A stretch of DNA of 64,000 bases from Sphingomonas ginkgonis (GCF_003970925.1 NZ_RWJF01000001.1:986501-1050500), one strand, 5' to 3'. Positions 38,687 through 50,300 are shown, numbered from the stretch's first letter. Program-made: numbers and translations. The notes: generated from the letters alone by a model not told the origin.

Positions 38687-39598
38687 TCAGCGGTCCCGCT
38701 GGACGGCGAAGCGGGCGATGGCGCGGAGCAGATCCGCCTCCTCGCCATGGTGCTGGAGATGCTCGATCGCCTGGGCCACCAGCAGCTCCGCCTGGGCCCG
38801 CGCCCGCTCGGCACCGAGCAGCGAGACGAAGGTCGCCTTGCCCGCCGCCGCGTCCTTGCCGACCGCCTTGCCGGCGACCGCCTGGTCGCCCTCATGATCG
38901 ATGAGATCGTCGGCGATCTGGAACGCCAACCCGACGTTGCGCGCATAGCCGCGCAGGCTGGTCCGCGCGTCGGCGGGCTGGCGACCCATGATCGCCCCCG
39001 CTTCCACCGCATATTCGATCAGCGCGCCGGTCTTGAGCTGCTGCAGCCGGGTGATGGCGGTGAGGTCGAGCTGCTGCTCCTCGGCCGCCAGATCCATCAT
39101 CTGGCCGCCCGCCATGCCGTCCTGGCCCGAGGCGCGCGCCAGCTCGAGCACCAGCTCGGAGCGCACGAACGGGTCCTCGTGCGTGTCGGGGGAGGCGAGA
39201 ATCTCGAAGGCGAGGGCGTGGAACGCGTCACCCGCCAGGACCGCGGTCGCCTCGTCGAATTGCTTGTGGACGGTTGCCTTGCCGCGGCGGAGATCGTCGT
39301 CGTCCATGCACGGCAGGTCGTCATGGATCAGCGAATAGACGTGAATGGCCTCGATCGCGGTGCCGGCGCGGATCGCCCGCTGCTCGTCGATCGCGAACAG
39401 GCGCGAGCTGGCCAGGGTCAGCAGCGGGCGGAGCCGCTTGCCGCCGCCGATCGCCGCGTGGCGCATCGCCTCGAACAGCCGCTGGCGGCCATCGTCCGGA
39501 GCGGCGAGCCACTGGTCGAACAGCGCGTCGACGCGATCGCGGACCTGCTGTCCCTCGCGCTCGAGCAGGTCGTCGGCCACCAGCGGCTCAGCGGCCAT
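38687..39598 (-). CDS. ispA: Polyprenyl (farnesyl-type) diphosphate synthase
   Basis: A 303-aa trans-prenyltransferase. The first aspartate-rich motif is SLIHDDLPCMDDDDLRRG, the second is QIADDLIDHEG, with GGKRLRPLLTLAS ahead of them. The inserted DD in the first motif (bacterial type I/II FPPS) agrees with farnesyl diphosphate synthase, which supplies the precursor for quinone and undecaprenyl chains. Its start at 39598 overlaps the end of xseB by 11 bases, the usual xseB-ispA arrangement. Confidence 0.95.
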   Translation of the reverse strand: MAAEPLVADDLLEREGQQVRDRVDALFDQWLAAPDDGRQRLFEAMRHAAIGGGKRLRPLLTLASSRLFAIDEQRAIRAGTAIEAIHVYSLIHDDLPCMDDDDLRRGKATVHKQFDEATAVLAGDAFHALAFEILASPDTHEDPFVRSELVLELARASGQDGMAGGQMMDLAAEEQQLDLTAITRLQQLKTGALIEYAVEAGAIMGRQPADARTSLRGYARNVGLAFQIADDLIDHEGDQAVAGKAVGKDAAAGKATFVSLLGAERARAQAELLVAQAIEHLQHHGEEADLLRAIARFAVQRDR

Positions 39599-39830
39599 CG
39601 AACGGCGCCAGTCCCTTGGGCTGGCCGTCGGGCCCGAGCGCGATGGCGTCGATCCGCGCCTGCGCGGACTGGAGGCGCTGCTCGCACAGCCGCTTCAGCC
39701 GATCACCTTCCTGGTAGAGGTCGATGGACTGGTCGAGCGGCGCTTCGCCGCGTTCAAGAAGACGGACGATTTCCTCGAGGCGGGCGAGCGCCGCCTCGAA
39801 GCTCAGTTCCTGCTCGGTCTGGGTGGCCAT
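39588..39830 (-). CDS. xseB: Exodeoxyribonuclease VII small subunit
   Basis: An 80-aa protein with the conserved XseB core SFEAALARLEEIVRLLERGEAPLDQSIDLYQEGDRLKRLCEQRL, a helical hairpin which binds several-fold to the XseA nuclease subunit. xseA is not in the window. First gene of the series ending with queA; it overlaps ispA by 11 bases. Its start ATG at 39830 lies 40 bases beyond the stop of trcR, so trcR may share the transcript. Confidence 0.95.
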   Translation of the reverse strand: MATQTEQELSFEAALARLEEIVRLLERGEAPLDQSIDLYQEGDRLKRLCEQRLQSAQARIDAIALGPDGQPKGLAPFDGR

Positions 39831-39870
39831 GGATCAGTCTTGGCCGGAAACCGACAGGGCGGCAACCGTC

Positions 39871-40566
39871 TTAGCGGCGGAACGGATCGCGGATGCCGGG
39901 GACGATTTCGTCCGCGCCCAGCTCCTCGCCGCTGAGCGCCGCCTCGGCGTCGCGGGCATGCTGCTCGCGCTGCGCGCGCAGCTCGTTGATGAGGGCCTCG
40001 CGGTCGCCCTCGAGGCGAACGTCGGTCGGCGCCTCGGCCCCGGCCGCCTTGGCCGCCTTCGCCACCGCCGCATCCAGCTCGCGCTGGCTGGTCAGGCCGA
40101 GCGTCACCGGATCTTTAGGGGTGATATTGGCGATGTTCCAATGAGTACGATCACGGATAGCCGCAATCGTCGTCCTGGTCGTCCCGATCAGCTTGGAAAT
40201 GGCGCCGTCGGACACGTCGGGGTGGTTGCGGATGATCCAGGCGATGCCGTCCGGCTTGTCCTGCCGCTTGCTGACCGGCGTGTAGCGCGGGCCCTTGGTG
40301 CGGGTCACCGCGTCGGGCGCCTTCTGCATCTTCAGCCGATAGTCGGGATCGGCCTGTCCTCGCTCGATCTCCTCATGGCTTAGCTCGCCGGAGCGAAGCG
40401 GGTCACGGCCGGTCAGCTTGGTCGCGGCGGTGTCGTCGGCGATCGCCTGCACCTCGAGAATGTGGAGGCCGCAGAAATCAGCGATCTGCTCGAACGTCAG
40501 CGAGCTGTTGTCGACCAGCCAGGCGGCGGTCGCATGAGGCATGAGCGGCGGGGTGGTCTGGGCCAC
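39871..40566 (-). CDS. trcR: TrcR-type cell-cycle transcriptional regulator (DUF1013)
   Basis: A 231-aa protein of the DUF1013 family, confined to alphaproteobacteria, in Caulobacter called TrcR. Characteristic segments are LMPHATAAWLVDNSSLTFEQIADFCGLHILEVQAIAD (helix-turn-helix-like), PVSKRQDKPDGIAWIIRNHPDVSDGAISKLIGTTRTTI (second helix-turn-helix) and AIRDRTHWNIANITPKDPVTLGL. GTG at 40566 is preferred to the ATG at 40584 because ggagaa stands 7 bases before it, while the ATG has no site. A terminator of the upstream gene lies at 40588-40621. Confidence 0.9.
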   Translation of the reverse strand: MAQTTPPLMPHATAAWLVDNSSLTFEQIADFCGLHILEVQAIADDTAATKLTGRDPLRSGELSHEEIERGQADPDYRLKMQKAPDAVTRTKGPRYTPVSKRQDKPDGIAWIIRNHPDVSDGAISKLIGTTRTTIAAIRDRTHWNIANITPKDPVTLGLTSQRELDAAVAKAAKAAGAEAPTDVRLEGDREALINELRAQREQHARDAEAALSGEELGADEIVPGIRDPFRR

Positions 40567-40587
40567 GGGGCTTCTCCGAAGCATGTA

Positions 40588-40621
40588 GAAACAAATAGGG
40601 CCGCCCCTTCCCGGAGCGGCC
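40588..40621 (-). terminator. Rho-independent terminator after N-formylglutamate amidohydrolase
   Basis: On the minus strand a 9-bp stem ggccgctcc/ggggcggcc (one U-G) with loop gggaa (40599-40621) runs into ctatttgttt, a T-rich tail (down to 40588). It sits between the stop of the amidohydrolase gene and trcR. Confidence 0.75.
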
Positions 40622-40670
40622 GATCACCTTATCGCCTTAATCCGCGCTTCGCCCAAGGGCAAGGCTGCGC

Positions 40671-41513
40671 CTACTCCGCCGCCTGGGGGACCTGCTGGGC
40701 GAGAATGATCTCGCCGAGCTCCACCGTCAGCCGCTCGAGCAGCCTGGCGCAGCGATCGAAGCCGGGCCCCGGCCGCCGCAGCGTTCGATCGAGGTAGCAG
40801 CTGCGGTCGATCTCCACCTGCAGCGCGTGGATCCCGCTGGAGGGGTTGCCGTGCCGTTCGCTGATCCAGCCACCGGCATAGGGATCATTGAAGCCGACCG
40901 CGAAGCCGGCGCTCTCGGCGATCCGGCGGGCGGGATCGGTGACCCAGCGGTCCGCGGATCGACCGTAGCGGTCGCCGAACACGATCTGCGGCTTGCCCCG
41001 GCGCGGCGGCGGCATGGAGTGGAGGTCGAGCAGCAGCGCCGCGCCATAACGACTGCGCAGTCGCGCAAGCTCGGCGGCGAGGGCGGCATGGTAGGGCGCG
41101 TGGGCGTGGGCGACGCGACGCGCGAAATCATCGGCGTCGACCAGCCCGCGCCACAAGGGTCCGGCAAGGACGCTCCGGCCGGGAACCACGCCCAGTCCGT
41201 GGCGCGCGCGATGGCTCGGTTCGGGGCAGGGAAGGGCCACCACGCTGGTGTCGATGTCCGCCGCGTCGCGGTTGCAGTCGATCCCGGCGCGCCCGGCGTT
41301 GGCGATCACCGCGGCCGGTCCGGCCCCGAGCGCGCGCCAGGCGAGCCGGTCGACCAGCGGGTCCTCGAGGCTTTCCAGCGCGGCGCGCCCGCTGGCCGCC
41401 CGGCGCAGCAGCCAGTCGGGATATTCGCGTCCGCTGTGCGGAACCGACAGGAGGACAGGCAGCCCGCCGGACGCGGCTATAATGGTGGGAGAAGGGAGCG
41501 TATCGGCAGCCAA
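40671..41513 (-). CDS. N-formylglutamate amidohydrolase family protein
   Basis: A 280-aa protein of the N-formylglutamate deformylase (HutG-like) family, which hydrolyses formylglutamate and related amides. Marks are VPHSGREYPDWLLRR, RAGIDCNRDAADID, the central LLLDLHSMPPPRRGKPQIVFGDRYGRS and ALQVEIDRSCYLD. No other hut genes are nearby, so the natural substrate is uncertain. It is divergent from cpdR, with 90 bases between starts. A terminator follows on the minus strand. Confidence 0.9.
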   Translation of the reverse strand: MAADTLPSPTIIAASGGLPVLLSVPHSGREYPDWLLRRAASGRAALESLEDPLVDRLAWRALGAGPAAVIANAGRAGIDCNRDAADIDTSVVALPCPEPSHRARHGLGVVPGRSVLAGPLWRGLVDADDFARRVAHAHAPYHAALAAELARLRSRYGAALLLDLHSMPPPRRGKPQIVFGDRYGRSADRWVTDPARRIAESAGFAVGFNDPYAGGWISERHGNPSSGIHALQVEIDRSCYLDRTLRRPGPGFDRCARLLERLTVELGEIILAQQVPQAAE

Positions 41514-41603
41514 GAAGTTCTAGCTAGTCGTGCCACCTTGGGGCGGCAAGCGGTACGGCGCAGCGAGGCGCTGGAAAATCTTAAAGGTTGGGCGCATAGT
41601 CCC

Positions 41604-41987
41604 ATGACGATGATCAAGATCCTGCTGGCCGAGGACGACACGTCCATGCGCGAGTATCTGCAGCGCGCCCTGCAGCGTGTCGGCTATGAAGTGCAGGCCG
41701 TCGGCTGCGGGACCGAGGCGATACCACTGCTCGAGACGGAGCATTTCGACCTCCTGCTGACCGACATCGTCATGCCCGAGATGGACGGGATCGAGCTGGC
41801 GCAGAAGGCGAGCGGGATCGACCCCGCGATCCGCGTGATGTTCATCACTGGTTTCGCCGCCGTGGCGCTGCAGAGTGGCCGCACCGCGCCGGAGGCCAAG
41901 CTCCTCTCGAAGCCGTTCCACCTCAAGGACCTGGTCGCCGAAGTCGACCGGCTGTTCCAGACCGAGGACCAGCACGGCCGGCTATAG
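41604..41987 (+). CDS. cpdR: Single-domain response regulator, CpdR type
   Basis: A 127-aa stand-alone receiver domain. ILLAEDDTSMREYLQRALQ holds the acidic pocket, LLLTDIVMPEMDGIELA the phospho-Asp and LLSKPFHLKDLV the Lys. In Caulobacter CpdR, unphosphorylated, localises ClpXP to the cell pole to degrade CtrA and other proteins. ATG at 41604 or the ATG two codons later are both possible. Upstream is divergent to the amidohydrolase gene. The DUF486 gene follows after 71 bases. Confidence 0.88.
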   Translation: MTMIKILLAEDDTSMREYLQRALQRVGYEVQAVGCGTEAIPLLETEHFDLLLTDIVMPEMDGIELAQKASGIDPAIRVMFITGFAAVALQSGRTAPEAKLLSKPFHLKDLVAEVDRLFQTEDQHGRL

Positions 41988-42058
41988 GCCTGGGCGAGCG
42001 TCCAGTTGACCGGCAGTTCACTGGCGCGAGCAGCGCAGCAGCCTTAGACGTGCCGCGC

Positions 42059-42394
42059 ATGCCGACCGTCCTCCTGCTGCTCGTCTCCAACCTGTTCATG
42101 ACCACCGCCTGGTACTGGCATCTCAAGGGCGGGATGACCAAGCCGCTGGCGGTCGTCGTGCTGATCAGCTGGGGCTTGGCGTTCGTCGAATATTGCTTCG
42201 CCGTCCCCGCCAACCGGATCGGCTATGCGAGCGGCTGGAGCGCGGCCCAGCTCAAGATCGTGCAGGAGGTGATCGCCTTGCTGGTGTTCGCCGGCTTCAT
42301 GGTGACGGTACTCGGCGAGCCGCTCCACTGGCGCCACCTGGGCGCCTTCCTGTGCCTCGTCGGAGCGCTGCTGTTTCTCTTCGCCGGCAAATAG
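42059..42394 (+). CDS. DMT-family small membrane protein (DUF486)
   Basis: A 111-aa protein with four hydrophobic segments (PTVLLLLVSNLFMTTAWYW, LAVVVLISWGLAFVEYCF, VIALLVFAGFMVTVLGE, LGAFLCLVGALLFLF), of the DUF486 family (drug/metabolite transporter superfamily). FAVPANRIGYASGWSAAQLKI is typical. Function unproven. ATG at 42059 is chosen over the GTG at 42050. Followed by tRNA-Val. Confidence 0.85.
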   Translation: MPTVLLLLVSNLFMTTAWYWHLKGGMTKPLAVVVLISWGLAFVEYCFAVPANRIGYASGWSAAQLKIVQEVIALLVFAGFMVTVLGEPLHWRHLGAFLCLVGALLFLFAGK

Positions 42395-42455
42395 CGAAGA
42401 GGGTTGCGCGGTCCGTCGAGCCCGACTAGAGGGCTGGTCCGGCCACGGCCTCGGT

Positions 42456-42530
42456 GGGCGTGTAGCTCAGTGGTAGAGCACTGTGTTGACATCGCAGGGG
42501 TCGCAAGTTCAATCCTTGCCACGCCCACCA
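42456..42530 (+). tRNA. tRNA-Val (GAC)
   Basis: 75 nt with encoded CCA. Acceptor gggcgtg/cacgccc, D arm gctc-agtggta-gagc, anticodon stem ctgtg/cgcag with loop ttgacat giving anticodon GAC, T arm gcaag-ttcaatc-cttgc. It marks the boundary of the less GC-rich accessory segment that follows. I saw no second copy of its 3' end in the window. Confidence 0.97.
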
Positions 42531-42839
42531 TACTTCTCAATCGTTTAGCACTAGACCGCGTGCTTGGAACACAGGGATAGGCTGGTTCAAGTGCACCAGC
42601 GTTCCTCTTTTTGAGCCCATGGTCATCTGCGACGATGATTGGAACGCCTGTCTTGCGCCCAGCACGGCCATTCCGCCGGCGGCCAAGGGCAACCGTAAGC
42701 ATACGTTCGTTCAGCATCGCCTCGCGTCTGCTTCTGGTGGGTAGCGGACGGTCCGCTACCCTCACCAAGTCGGCGAAGGCGGCCGTTCATTCAGGACGAC
42801 AAGGTTTCAGCCCCGATCCTTTCTCTACAGTAACGTCGA
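42531..42839. other. 309-base non-coding stretch after tRNA-Val with a 21-bp palindrome
   Basis: No convincing gene. The open frames here are antisense or GC shadows. It contains the perfect inverted repeat ggtagcggac-g-gtccgctacc at 42740-42760. The composition is less GC-rich than the flanking chromosome and may be a mobile-element scar between the tRNA and the accessory genes. Confidence 0.5.
42740..42760. repeat. Perfect 10-bp inverted repeat (1-base centre)
   Basis: ggtagcggac (42740-42749) and gtccgctacc (42751-42760) are exact reverse complements around one G. A related string (gatagcggaccggctgc) occurs at 46832-46848 on the other side of the accessory genes. Its function, whether a terminator, protein site or repeat family remnant, is unknown. 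Confidence 0.6.
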
Positions 42840-45073
<2,234 letters not shown>

Positions 45074-45124
45074 TGCCTGGTTCTCCTTGCTGGTTCTCCA
45101 TGTAGTGAGGCAGAGCAATGCCGA

Positions 45125-45143
45125 TTAGGCTAATTAATCCGAA
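45125..45143. promoter_or_regulatory. Putative LysR operator between divergent genes
   Basis: ttagg-(9 bases)-ccgaa, a near-dyad (arms ttagg and ccgaa; only one position in each arm breaks symmetry) centred 34 bases before the lysR start. The surrounding ctaattaat is AT-rich. This position and shape (T-N11-A within an interrupted dyad) match LysR boxes, but the exact motif is unproven. Confidence 0.4.
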
Positions 45144-45167
45144 TGACACTGTGAGCTGGATTCACTA

Positions 45168-46061
45168 ATGCCGCGACATACGATCGATGACCTGTTGACC
45201 TTTCGCGCCGTCGCTCGCGAGCGGAGCTTCACGCGTGCGGCCGCGCAGATGGGCCTTTCCCCATCGGCGATCAGCCATGCCATCCGAGGCCTCGAGGAAC
45301 GTCTGGGCATCAGGCTTTTGACCAGGACAACGCGCAGCGTCGCACCCACCGAAGTGGGGGAGCGACTACTGGGCGCAATCGGTCCGCGCTTCGACGAAAT
45401 TGAAGCGGAGATTTCCGCTCTGAGCGAGCTTCGCGACAAGCCGGCCGGCACCATCCGCATTACGACCGGCATGGATGCCGCCAGATCGATCCTCTGGCCC
45501 GCCGCCGTGCACATTTTGCGCGATTACCCCGACATAAAGCTTGAAATCAGCGTCAATCCCGGATTCGTCGACATCGTCGCCGAACGCTTCGATGCCGGCA
45601 TCCGGCTCGGCGAGACGATTGCGCACGATATGGTCGCGGTGCGTATCGGGCCCGACCTGAGCATGGCCGCCGTCGCTTCGCCGGCTTACTTCGCAAGCCA
45701 CAAGCCACCTCGCACTCCGCACGATCTCAGCAACCACAATTGCATCAATCTACGTTTCCCGACGCTGGGCGGGCTCTACGCGTGGGAGTTCGAAAAACGC
45801 GGGCGGCCGCTTATCGTCAGAGTCGATGGTCAGCTGATCGTCAACGAAACCTCGATTGCCCGGCAGGCAGCGATGGATGGAAACGGGATCGCCTTTCTTC
45901 CTGACAACGCAGTGGCAGCCGAATTGGAGAGTGGGCGACTGGTGAAGGTGCTCAAGGATTGGACACCGCCCTTTCCCGGATATCACTTGTATTATCCCAG
46001 CAGACGCCAGCAGACCCCCGCGTTCGCGCTGCTTGTGGAGGCGTTGCGGCACCGAGGATAA
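45168..46061 (+). CDS. LysR-family transcriptional regulator
   Basis: A 297-aa regulator with the winged helix-turn-helix at the N-terminus (FTRAAAQMGLSPSAISHAIRGLEERLGIRLLTRTTRSVAPTEVG) and a type 2 periplasmic-binding-like effector domain after residue 90. It is transcribed away from the CMD/AKR operon across 94 bases, so it probably regulates that operon. The effector is unknown. A terminator follows at 46104. Its codon use shows the lower GC of the accessory segment. Confidence 0.93.
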   Translation: MPRHTIDDLLTFRAVARERSFTRAAAQMGLSPSAISHAIRGLEERLGIRLLTRTTRSVAPTEVGERLLGAIGPRFDEIEAEISALSELRDKPAGTIRITTGMDAARSILWPAAVHILRDYPDIKLEISVNPGFVDIVAERFDAGIRLGETIAHDMVAVRIGPDLSMAAVASPAYFASHKPPRTPHDLSNHNCINLRFPTLGGLYAWEFEKRGRPLIVRVDGQLIVNETSIARQAAMDGNGIAFLPDNAVAAELESGRLVKVLKDWTPPFPGYHLYYPSRRQQTPAFALLVEALRHRG

Positions 46062-46103
46062 CAGCAGATTTCACAGATTGATGCCGCTCAAACCCAAGTT
46101 CGT

Positions 46104-46131
46104 GGTGGGCCAGCGGACCAGCCCACCTTTT
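46104..46131 (+). terminator. Rho-independent terminator after lysR
   Basis: ggtgggc (46104-46110) pairs with gcccacc (46121-46127), loop cagcggacca, followed by TTTT at 46128-46131. It lies between the convergent lysR and integrase genes. Confidence 0.75.
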
Positions 46132-46134
46132 GAA

Positions 46135-46767
46135 TTACAACTCCGTGGCCTCGGCCAACGCCAATGCGTCTTCAACCTCGATCCCTAGGTAACGGACTGT
46201 TGTCTCGATCTTGGTATGGCCGAGCAGGATTTGAACGGCGCGCAGATTGCCAGTCTGCTTATAGATCAAGGCTGCCTTGGTGCGTCGGAGAGAGTGGGTA
46301 CCATATTCGTCCGGGCGCAACCCGATCGCAGTCACCGAGTCGTCGACTAGGCGGGCGTATTGTCGAGTACTTAGGTGCGCGAGCCTGTCCGTTCGGCTGG
46401 GGAAAACATACTCCTCAAGGGAGCCTCCGCGCCTCTCAAGCCACTGAAGCAAGCTGGTGCGGGCTGGCTCCAGAAGCTCGAACTGTACCGGCCGGCCGGT
46501 CTTCTGCTGAATGACGATTGCCCGTTGACGAATGCGCGCTCCGCTGACGAGCTCTTCGATCTTGATCTTCACAAGATCGCAACCGCGCAGCTTGCTGTCG
46601 ATCGCGAGGTCAAAGAGCGCTCGGTCACGGAGGCGATGCTCCTGCTCCAGAAAGAAGCGCACGGCCCAAACCTGCTTGGGTAGGAGCGGCCGCTTGGCGC
46701 CGAGCTTCCGGCCAACATTCCACGCAGGACGGTCTTCCCAACCGGGATCGTAGATTGCATGTCCCAT
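46135..46767 (-). CDS. Short tyrosine-type recombinase/integrase
   Basis: A 210-aa protein containing only the catalytic domain of a tyrosine recombinase. The six catalytic residues can be read: Arg in SKLRGCDL, Lys in QQKTGRP, HxxR in HSLRRTKA, His in LLGHTKIETT and Tyr in VRYLG. The N-terminal SAM-like DNA-binding domain is missing or reduced, but short integrases of this size are known in alphaproteobacteria. Its position at the end of the tRNA-Val-bounded segment suggests it took part in the transfer of these genes; no att repeat was found. ATG at 46767. Confidence 0.88.
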   Translation of the reverse strand: MGHAIYDPGWEDRPAWNVGRKLGAKRPLLPKQVWAVRFFLEQEHRLRDRALFDLAIDSKLRGCDLVKIKIEELVSGARIRQRAIVIQQKTGRPVQFELLEPARTSLLQWLERRGGSLEEYVFPSRTDRLAHLSTRQYARLVDDSVTAIGLRPDEYGTHSLRRTKAALIYKQTGNLRAVQILLGHTKIETTVRYLGIEVEDALALAEATEL

Positions 46768-47393
46768 GCTTCATCTCCTCAGGCCAACAGCGGCCGAAAA
46801 GGAAACGCGTCCAGGGGCTAGGCTTGGTGGATAGCGGACCGGCTGCTTTCGGGTGCGCATTCCCTTGTACCCGCCGTTAGTTCATCTGCCGGGGGTCAGC
46901 TTAAACACCTTTCTCGGACATAGCCGAACGGCCATTTTCCTTCAGCGGCCAACTGTATTCGCGCTCTGCACAAGGCAGTGCTCGCACGCTTGCCCACCCG
47001 TCAGCGTTCACGGTTGGGGTCGAATCATTATTGCGGCGTGCTACTTGGAAGTGGGGCTGTCTTTAGAGGCCAACTACCAAATCTAGCATTGGCGGCAAAC
47101 ACCTGAAGGTAAGTTGCGACCATTGCTCGAAATTCATTTTGAAACTGTTGCGGTAAATAAAAGCTAAATATAACGTTGGCTTACGACTGGACCAATGTCG
47201 AGTCGCGGGGCGGGGGCCCTAGTATTGTGCGTTCTTGTAAAGCTTTCCCAAGCTTGCACCCTGCTGCACCGGCGTTCGTCGGGCCGACGGCAATCGCGGT
47301 CGCTGATGCTGCTCCCACCATTGTCACCCCTGTCGGCGTAGTATCGACCAGCGGCGATCTGCGCCGGCGGTCCAGCGACGGAAAGAAGCCAGC
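46768..47393. other. 626-base non-coding stretch upstream of the giant autotransporter
   Basis: No recognised gene. It includes the tagcggaccg string at 46834-46843, a low-GC island around 47135-47175, and aagctt-tccc-aagctt at 47240-47255, a small hairpin. A 73-codon frame starting with TTG at 47176 ends in the ATGA overlapping the autotransporter start, but has no site or homology that I know. Probably holds the promoter and leader of the autotransporter gene. Confidence 0.5.
47148..47174 (+). promoter_or_regulatory. Possible promoter of the autotransporter gene
   Basis: ttgcgg (47148-47153) and tataac (47169-47174) are separated by 15 AT-rich bases, 220 bases before the start. The spacing is short for sigma-70, and the assignment rests mainly on this being the only AT-rich island in the region. 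Confidence 0.25.
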
Positions 47394-50300
47394 ATGAGCG
47401 TTCATCACACTCTCGAGGTGGTCCTCGATCGCTTTTGCTCGCACGTTGATCTCAGCGCCATTTCATCTCGCCAGAAGGCGGAGGCGCTTCGCGAGATAGC
47501 CGACCTCCGTCCGCTGCTAAGCGCCCGGTATCCCGCCCTCGCCTCGCCGCTCGCACGTCTTGAGGCGGAACTGCGCCGGGCCTCGACCTCGCCGACCGGC
47601 AACCGTCGTGCGGTGCGGAAACTGAGGCGTATCCTCCGCCTGCTCGTTCCTCTGTCGCTCGGCGCGGCGTCGGCCGGACTGATCGGCGCAGTTCCGGCAT
47701 TTGCCAACTACACCCCCATCCCGGTGGGTGGGACCGTGTTCAACCCGGTAACCCGGGCCGACGAGAAAGTCGTTGAGATCATCGGGGCCGGCTATGCGGT
47801 TCGGACCGACCAGGATCACATCATCTTCCTCGCGACGGCGGTCGGCGATACCTATTCGGTGACCAGCAGCACCGGCGTGACCACCAGCTACAAGGTCACT
47901 GCGGTCAGCAAGACGACCTATGGCACCGGTCAGTCGGCCGTAACCTATGTGACGGGCGTCACCGTCGAGGACAGCAGCAAGACATCGTCGACGATCCCCG
48001 TCGTTTCGAGCATCTCCTACACCGTCCCGGCGGTCGGTGGCGCAGACGGGACCGGAGTCGTTTTCCCGGCCTTCCCGGTTCCGGCCGGCAACGAGCAGTT
48101 TTCCGACGTCCGCGCTGGGGCCAATGGTAGCAAGGGCAGCGACGGCGGCGGCATTCGGGTCTGCGTTCCTCTGACCGACATCTGCGGAATCATCGGCTAC
48201 GGTGGGAGCGCCGGAGGCAATGGGGCAACTGGGCCGACCTTCACCAGCACTGTTCCCGCAACCTATTCGGGCGGTCTGATCAGCAGCACGGCGGACAATC
48301 TGCCGGGCATCCAGATCGCCAGCATCGGCGGCACTGGCGGACAGGGCGGGGCGGCCTACGGCAATTTCGACGCCCAGCCCGGCGGCGCGGCCGGCAACGG
48401 CGGCAACGTCACCGGCATCAACTATGTCGACGTTTCGACCTCCGGCAAGAACAGCTACGGCATGTGGGTCTTCTCGCAGGCCGGTGCCGGCGGTGCGGGC
48501 GGCGGCGCCTTCATCCTGGGCAGTGGCGGCGGTGGCGGCGGGGCGGCGTCCGGCGGATCGGCGACCGGTCAGAACTACGGCTCGCTGACCACCCAAGGCG
48601 TGAATGCAACCGGTCTTCTGGTGCAGAGCCTTGGCGGCGCGGGCGGGTCCGGCGGCTCCAGCTACGGGATTGTCGGCTCAGCGGGGTCCGGCAGCGTCGG
48701 CGGCAATGGGGGCAATGTCACCGCCTATAACGCCGGGACGATCCTGACCCGCGGCACCTTTGCGAACGGAGTCGAGGCCCAGTCGATCGGGGGAAATGGC
48801 GGCAGCAGCGGAGATGCCGGCGGCATCGTCGCGTTCGGTGCGACCGCCGGCGGCGCCGGGACGGGCGGCAACGCGACCATCACGCTCGACTCGACCAGCG
48901 ACGTCACCACCGCGGGCAATTACGCTCACGGCGCGTTTGCGCAGAGCGTCGGCGGCGGCGGCGGATCGACCGGCTTTATCGGCGGCGCGGTCAGCTTCGG
49001 CGGCTCGGCGGGCATCGGCGGCACGGGCGGTCAGGTCAACGTCAACACCATTGCCGGTTCTTCGATCACCACCTTCGGCATCGGATCCTACGGCATCTTC
49101 GCGGAGTCCGTCGGCGGAAATGGGGGCACGGCGGCCGGCACGGGCGGCGTCTTCACCATGGGCGGGAGTGGCGGCTCCGGGAATACAGGTGGCAATGTCA
49201 CTGTCGCCAGCAATGGCGCGATCACGACCTACGGCACCGATTCCCGGGGCATCTTCGTGCAGTCGGTTGGCGGTGGTGGCGGCAACGCCAACACCTCCGG
49301 CGGCGTCGTGTCGCTGGGAGGCACCGGTGGCAGCGGTGCGAACGGCGGCACCGTCAAGGTAACGCTCGGAAGCAGCAGCGATGTTTCCACCGCAACCAAG
49401 GGGAGCGACGGCGTGTTCGCGCAGTCGGTCGGCGGCGGCGGCGGCGCGGGTGGGACCTCCGGTGGCCTTGTGGCGCTCGGCGGCAGCGGCTCGGTTGGCG
49501 GCCAGGGAGGGCAGGTCAGTGTCAGCAATGCGGGTGTGATCACGACCGGCGGCGCCTATTCGCGCGGCATTTTTGCCGAGTCGGTTGGCGGTGGCGGCGG
49601 CAGCGGCGGTGACGGCTATGGCCTCGCGGCAATCGGCGGCAGCGGCAGCGCGGCCGGAGCCGGCGGCAACGTCAGCGTCGACAACAGCGGCTCGATCGCC
49701 ACGCAGAAGAACATGTCGGCCGCGATGCAGGCGCAATCGGTCGGCGGCGGCGGCGGCGACGGCGGGACGACCGGCGGCGTGCTGCTGACGATCGGCGGCT
49801 CGGGTGCGGGGGGCGGTGTCGGTGGCACGGTGATCTCGAACATGTCGGGCACGCTCGAGACCCATGGCAACGACTCCATGGGTCTGTTCGCGCAGTCGGT
49901 TGGCGGCGGCGGCGGCAATGGCGGTTCGTCGACTTCGGTCAGCCTGTTCGCCGGCCTCGCGCTCGGTGGCAGTGGCGCGGGCGGCGGCGCGGGTGGCGTG
50001 GTCACCGCCAACTTCTTCGAGCGGTCGCTACTCGTAAACGGAAGTCCGCAGCTCGTGCTGCCCTCGATCGTCACCTCGGGCGACCGCTCGGGCGGCGTCC
50101 TTCTGCAGTCCATCGGCGGCGGCGGCGGGAACGGCGGCATGGCCGTCCAGGTCTCTGCCGGTCTGTTCGGCGCGGCGAGTTTCGCGCTCGGCGGAAGCGG
50201 GGGTGCTGGCGGTACCGGCGGGGTAGTCACCGCAAACGGCAAGGTCGCCATCAGCACGGCGGGCGACAATTCGTCCGGCTTCTTCGCGCAATCGGTCGGC

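Noticed and set aside
42223..42768. A 181-residue minus-strand frame reading through tRNA-Val with VARIELATPAMSTQCSTTE
   Set aside because: This is the well-known spurious translation of an antisense tRNA gene. The tRNA explains the sequence.
46853..47086. A 77-residue frame in the non-coding stretch
   Set aside because: No site, no known domain, and codon use unlike the neighbours.
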